DNA from: Pseudomonas sp. dw_612
Lineage (GTDB): Bacteria > Pseudomonadota > Gammaproteobacteria > Pseudomonadales > Pseudomonadaceae
Reading direction: 5' to 3'
Assembly (NCBI RefSeq): GCF_018449725.1
Contig: NZ_JAAVVC010000007.1
Coordinates: forward strand, 62,001-126,000
Length of the DNA stretch: 64,000 nucleotides
In this document: one piece after another, positions 61,181-64,000 of the stretch
Position numbering within the stretch: the first letter of the stretch is position 1
Layout: every line of letters starts with the position of its first letter
Translations under genes and position numbers: made by a program
The notes under the pieces: generated by a model
Database searches by the model: none
Seen by the model: the letters and a program-made list of their open reading frames with translations, nothing else
What the model was told of the DNA's origin: nothing

Positions 61181-63746
61181 GCTCCAGGCGCAGATCGCCG
61201 GCCTGCAGCGCGACAATCAAAAACTGCAGCGCATCAATGGTGCGCTGATCGAACGCATCGAATCCGGTATTACTCGCGGTAACGATCCATATGCGGCGTT
61301 CCAGCATTCGGTAGTGCTGGCCGAACAGGTCCGCGAACGCACCGACGCGTTAAACCAGGCCATGGCCGAACTCAAGGCTGGCAATCACTTGCTCAGCGAC
61401 GCGCGCCTGCGGGCCGAAACCGCCCACCAGCATTTGATCGATGCGATCGAGAGCATTTCCGATGCCTTCGTATTGTTCGATGAAGACCAGCGCATCGTGC
61501 TGTTCAACAGTCGCTTCAAGGCGTTCTGGGGCAACAGCCGGGTGCGAATCATCGCCGGCATGCACCTGGCCGAGGTCAAGCGCCTGATGACGGCGACCGG
61601 GTTGTTCACCGAAGAACCGCGCGGCCATGCCGACCAGAATCTGTTGTACCGCTTGCAGAATGGCCGCTGGTTGCAAGTCAGCGAACGGCCGACCCAGGAA
61701 GGTGGGCGGGTGATTCTGTTTACGGACATCACCGACGTCAAACTCAGCGAAACCGTGCGCCGTGAGCAAGCGGTGGCGCAGAAATCCCATCTGCTGCAAC
61801 GGGCGGTGGACAACCTGTCCCAAGGCGTGGCGATGGTTAACGCGGACGGCATCCTGGAACTGTGGAACCGGCGCTTTCTTGAACTCAGCGGTTTGGCGCC
61901 GGTGGCGGCCCATCGACCGTTCGCCGAAGTGATTGCCGACAGCGAATTGAACCTGCTGACCCCGGCCAGTCGCGACAGCAACGGGCGGCCGGTGCAGGAA
62001 TGCGAACAGCGCCTCTACGACGGCCGGGTCCTGGAAATCCGCACCCATCCGCTGCCGACCGGTGGCTTTGTCAACACCTTCACCGACATCACCGAACGCT
62101 ATCAGCACGCCGAAGCGCTCAGCGAAAGCGAACGCTGGATTCGCCTGATCACTGACCATGTACCGGCGCTGATCGCCTACCTGAACGCCGATCTGGTCTA
62201 CGAATTCACCAACAAAGTCTACGAACAATGGTACTGCTGGCCCAGGGGCGTGATGCTCGGGCAGAGCCTGCGGGAAGTGCACAGCGAGCAGCATTACCTG
62301 CGCCTGGAAGCCTACGTCGCCCGGGCTTTGGCCGGGGAGAGCGTGACCTTCGAATTCGCCGAAACCAACATCAACAACCAGGAGCGCTACATGCTGCGCT
62401 CCTACGTGCCCAATCGACTGGCCACCGGGGAAGTGGTGGGGATTTTCGTGTTGATCCGCGACATCACCGAACGCCGCCGCACCGCCGAAGCGCTGCACCA
62501 GGCCTATCAAAACCTTGAGTTGCGGGTGCGCGAGCGCACGACGGAGCTGACCACCCTCAACGATCAACTGTTGCGCGAAATCGATGAGCGTCGCCGCGCC
62601 GAATCACGCCTGCGCGAGGCCAAGCTTGAGGCCGAGCAGGCCAACCTGTCGAAGACCAAGTTTCTCGCCGCTGTCAGCCACGACCTGCTGCAACCGCTCA
62701 ACGCCGCGCGGCTGTTTACCAGCGCGTTGCTGGAACGCCGGGAGCCGGTGGCCAACGCGATTCTGGTGCGCAACGTCAGCAATTCTCTGGAAGACGTGGA
62801 AAACCTGCTGGGTACTTTGGTGGACATTTCCAAACTCGATGCCGGGGTAATCAAGGCCGATATTGCGCCGTTTGCCCTCAGCGAATTGCTGGAAAACCTC
62901 GCCGCCGAATACACCCAAGTGGCCCGCAGCGAAGGGCTTGAACTGCACTTCATCCCGTGTTCGGCGCTGGTGCGCAGCGACATTCAGTTGCTGGCGCGGA
63001 TCCTGCGCAATCTGCTGAGCAACGCGATTCGCTACACCTACAGCGGTCGCGTGGTGCTCGGTTGTCGACGGCATCATCAGCGCTTGTCGATTGAAGTCTG
63101 GGACAGCGGCATGGGCATTGCCGAAAACCGCCTGGAGGAGATTTTCCAGGAGTTCAAACGTGGGGACGTGCAGCGTCCGGATCAGGATCGCGGGTTGGGT
63201 CTGGGGTTGGCGATTGTGGAGAAGATCGCCGGGATCCTCGGGCACCGGATTCACGTGCGCTCGTGGCCGGGCAAGGGCTCGATGTTTTCCGTTGAAGTAC
63301 CGCTCAGCGCCACGGCGCCCAAGGCGTTGCCGAGCCTGCTGATGAGTGAGCCGATGCTTGAACGCCTGCGTGGCGCGCGGGTGTGGGTGTTGGACAACGA
63401 CGCGGCGATTTGTGCGGGGATGCGCACGTTGCTGGAAGGCTGGGGGTGTCTGGTGGTCACGGCGCTGTCGGAGCAGGACCTGGCGCGGCAAGTGGACAAC
63501 TATCACCAGGAAGCCGATTTGCTGATTGCCGACTATCACCTGGACGACGACCAGAACGGCGTCGATGCCGTGGCCCGGATCAACGCCCGGCGTGGCTCAG
63601 CCATCCCGGCGATGATGATCACCGCCAACTACAGCAATGAGCTGAAGTTGCAGATTCGTGAGTTGGGGCACACGTTGATGCATAAACCGGTGCGGCCGAT
63701 GAAGCTCAAGACGGCGATGAGTCATTTGCTCGGCCTGTCCCGATAG
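61110..63746 (+). CDS. nahK: PAS hybrid histidine kinase NahK-like
   Basis: An 878-residue soluble hybrid kinase. A coiled-coil N-terminus (VELQAQIAGLQRDNQKLQRI) is followed by three PAS regions (about residues 110-215, 230-335 and 340-460) ending in DITER-type linkers. The H-box is FLAAVSHDLLQPLNAARLF, then the ATPase boxes RNLLSNAIRYT, EVWDSGMGIAE and GLGLGLAIVEKIAG. The C-terminal receiver has its Asp in LIADYHLDDDQNGVDA and Lys in MHKPVRP. NahK in P. aeruginosa acts in NO-induced biofilm dispersal through HptB. The ATG at 61110 has GGAG 9 bases upstream but reads 71 bp inside nosP; a TTG near 61143 is an alternative. Confidence 0.9.
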   Translation: MACTSTRPSPGLPLPEAVPLDTVELQAQIAGLQRDNQKLQRINGALIERIESGITRGNDPYAAFQHSVVLAEQVRERTDALNQAMAELKAGNHLLSDARLRAETAHQHLIDAIESISDAFVLFDEDQRIVLFNSRFKAFWGNSRVRIIAGMHLAEVKRLMTATGLFTEEPRGHADQNLLYRLQNGRWLQVSERPTQEGGRVILFTDITDVKLSETVRREQAVAQKSHLLQRAVDNLSQGVAMVNADGILELWNRRFLELSGLAPVAAHRPFAEVIADSELNLLTPASRDSNGRPVQECEQRLYDGRVLEIRTHPLPTGGFVNTFTDITERYQHAEALSESERWIRLITDHVPALIAYLNADLVYEFTNKVYEQWYCWPRGVMLGQSLREVHSEQHYLRLEAYVARALAGESVTFEFAETNINNQERYMLRSYVPNRLATGEVVGIFVLIRDITERRRTAEALHQAYQNLELRVRERTTELTTLNDQLLREIDERRRAESRLREAKLEAEQANLSKTKFLAAVSHDLLQPLNAARLFTSALLERREPVANAILVRNVSNSLEDVENLLGTLVDISKLDAGVIKADIAPFALSELLENLAAEYTQVARSEGLELHFIPCSALVRSDIQLLARILRNLLSNAIRYTYSGRVVLGCRRHHQRLSIEVWDSGMGIAENRLEEIFQEFKRGDVQRPDQDRGLGLGLAIVEKIAGILGHRIHVRSWPGKGSMFSVEVPLSATAPKALPSLLMSEPMLERLRGARVWVLDNDAAICAGMRTLLEGWGCLVVTALSEQDLARQVDNYHQEADLLIADYHLDDDQNGVDAVARINARRGSAIPAMMITANYSNELKLQIRELGHTLMHKPVRPMKLKTAMSHLLGLSR

Positions 63747-63764
63747 CCTGAGCCGCCCCGAACT

Positions 63765-63897
63765 TGTAGCAGCTGGCGAAGCCTGCGTTCGGCTGCGAAG
63801 CAGTCGTGAGTTCAGACAGCGCGGTAGATCAGGAAGACCGCGGCGTCAGGTTTTACGACTGCTTCGCAGCCGAACGCAGGCTTCGCCAGCTGCTACA
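63765..63897. repeat. Long dispersed inverted repeat, TGTAGCAGCTGGCGAAGC family
   Basis: Nearly perfect inverse arms (TGTAGCAGCTGGCGAAGC...GCAGTCGTGA and its complement ending GCTACA) around a 40-bp loop with GCGGTAGATCAGGAAGACCGC. Same family as 2026-2189. It separates nahK from the convergent regulator fragment. Confidence 0.9.
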
Positions 63898-63928
63898 GAG
63901 TGCGCGTCCTGCGTCCAGGGATTGTGCT

Positions 63929-64000
63929 TCAGCGCCGTAAGTAAGACCCGAAATCTATGTCCCCCGCGCTGAGAATCGCCTGCACCCGGTTGTGCACATT
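63929..64000 (-). CDS. C-terminal fragment, probable LuxR-type response regulator
   Basis: The last 23 residues of a minus-strand gene that continues beyond the window: NVHNRVQAILSAGDIDFGSY then LRR and stop. The VHNRVQAIL segment resembles the end of a LuxR-type helix-turn-helix (recognition-helix tail). A LuxR-type regulator next to nosP-nahK exists in P. aeruginosa, but the fragment is too short for certainty. Confidence 0.5.
   Translation of the reverse strand, partial: NVHNRVQAILSAGDIDFGSYLRR

Overview
The window is chromosomal DNA from a member of the Pseudomonas fluorescens complex. Evidence for this includes the GC-rich coding, the many REP doublets built on the core GAGCGGGCTTGCTCGCGAA, a complete hydrogen cyanide synthase operon (hcnABC), the Pseudomonas-type bkd operon with divergent bkdR, and a nosP-nahK pair. 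No tRNA, rRNA, CRISPR array or insertion sequence was recognised.

Layout. 1-13.8 kb: accessory catabolic genes (two cyclase-family hydrolases, two LysR regulators, NIPSNAP protein, Fe-alcohol dehydrogenase, two SDRs, MFS transporter, FAD oxidoreductase, aldo/keto reductase, SRPBCC protein), broken by REPs and a seven-copy 112-bp tandem array. 14.2-18.7 kb: an OmpR-type two-component system, a small Cys-rich secreted protein and membrane proteins. 19-22 kb: hcnABC with an ANR-like box and an RsmA/RsmE-type site over the hcnA ribosome binding site. 22-29.5 kb: Kef-type antiporter, DJ-1 protein, RcnB-like protein, diguanylate cyclase, FKBP isomerase, and a cytochrome P450 divergent from an ArsR-like regulator.

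29.6-45.1 kb is the most striking region: two divergent operons that look like one specialised-metabolite cluster. The rightward operon carries a phosphonate core, PEP mutase (EDK-x5-NS motif), phosphonopyruvate decarboxylase and a PhnW-like transaminase. It also has a PhyH-type oxygenase, two further PLP transaminases, a methyltransferase, an SDR, a GNAT/FemAB-like acyltransferase and a DMT-type transporter. The leftward operon carries an ectoine synthase (EctC) with intact metal ligands, an EctB-type diaminobutyrate transaminase, a formyltransferase where the acetyltransferase EctA would be expected, a Rieske oxygenase and another DMT-type exporter. My inference is that the cluster joins or co-produces an aminoethylphosphonate-derived moiety and an ectoine-like cyclic amidine, possibly the C2-unsubstituted (desmethyl) form made from N-formyl-diaminobutyrate. 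I know of no described pathway with this gene set.

45-64 kb returns to core metabolism and signalling: ilvE and bkdA1-bkdA2-bkdB-lpdV with bkdR (branched-chain amino acid catabolism), a lone UvrD-like helicase, a sulfide-oxidation group (persulfide dioxygenase-like MBL protein, BigR/SqrR-type repressor, type II SQR, TauE/SafE exporter), a porin, and nosP-nahK (nitric oxide/biofilm signalling), ending in a LuxR-type regulator fragment.
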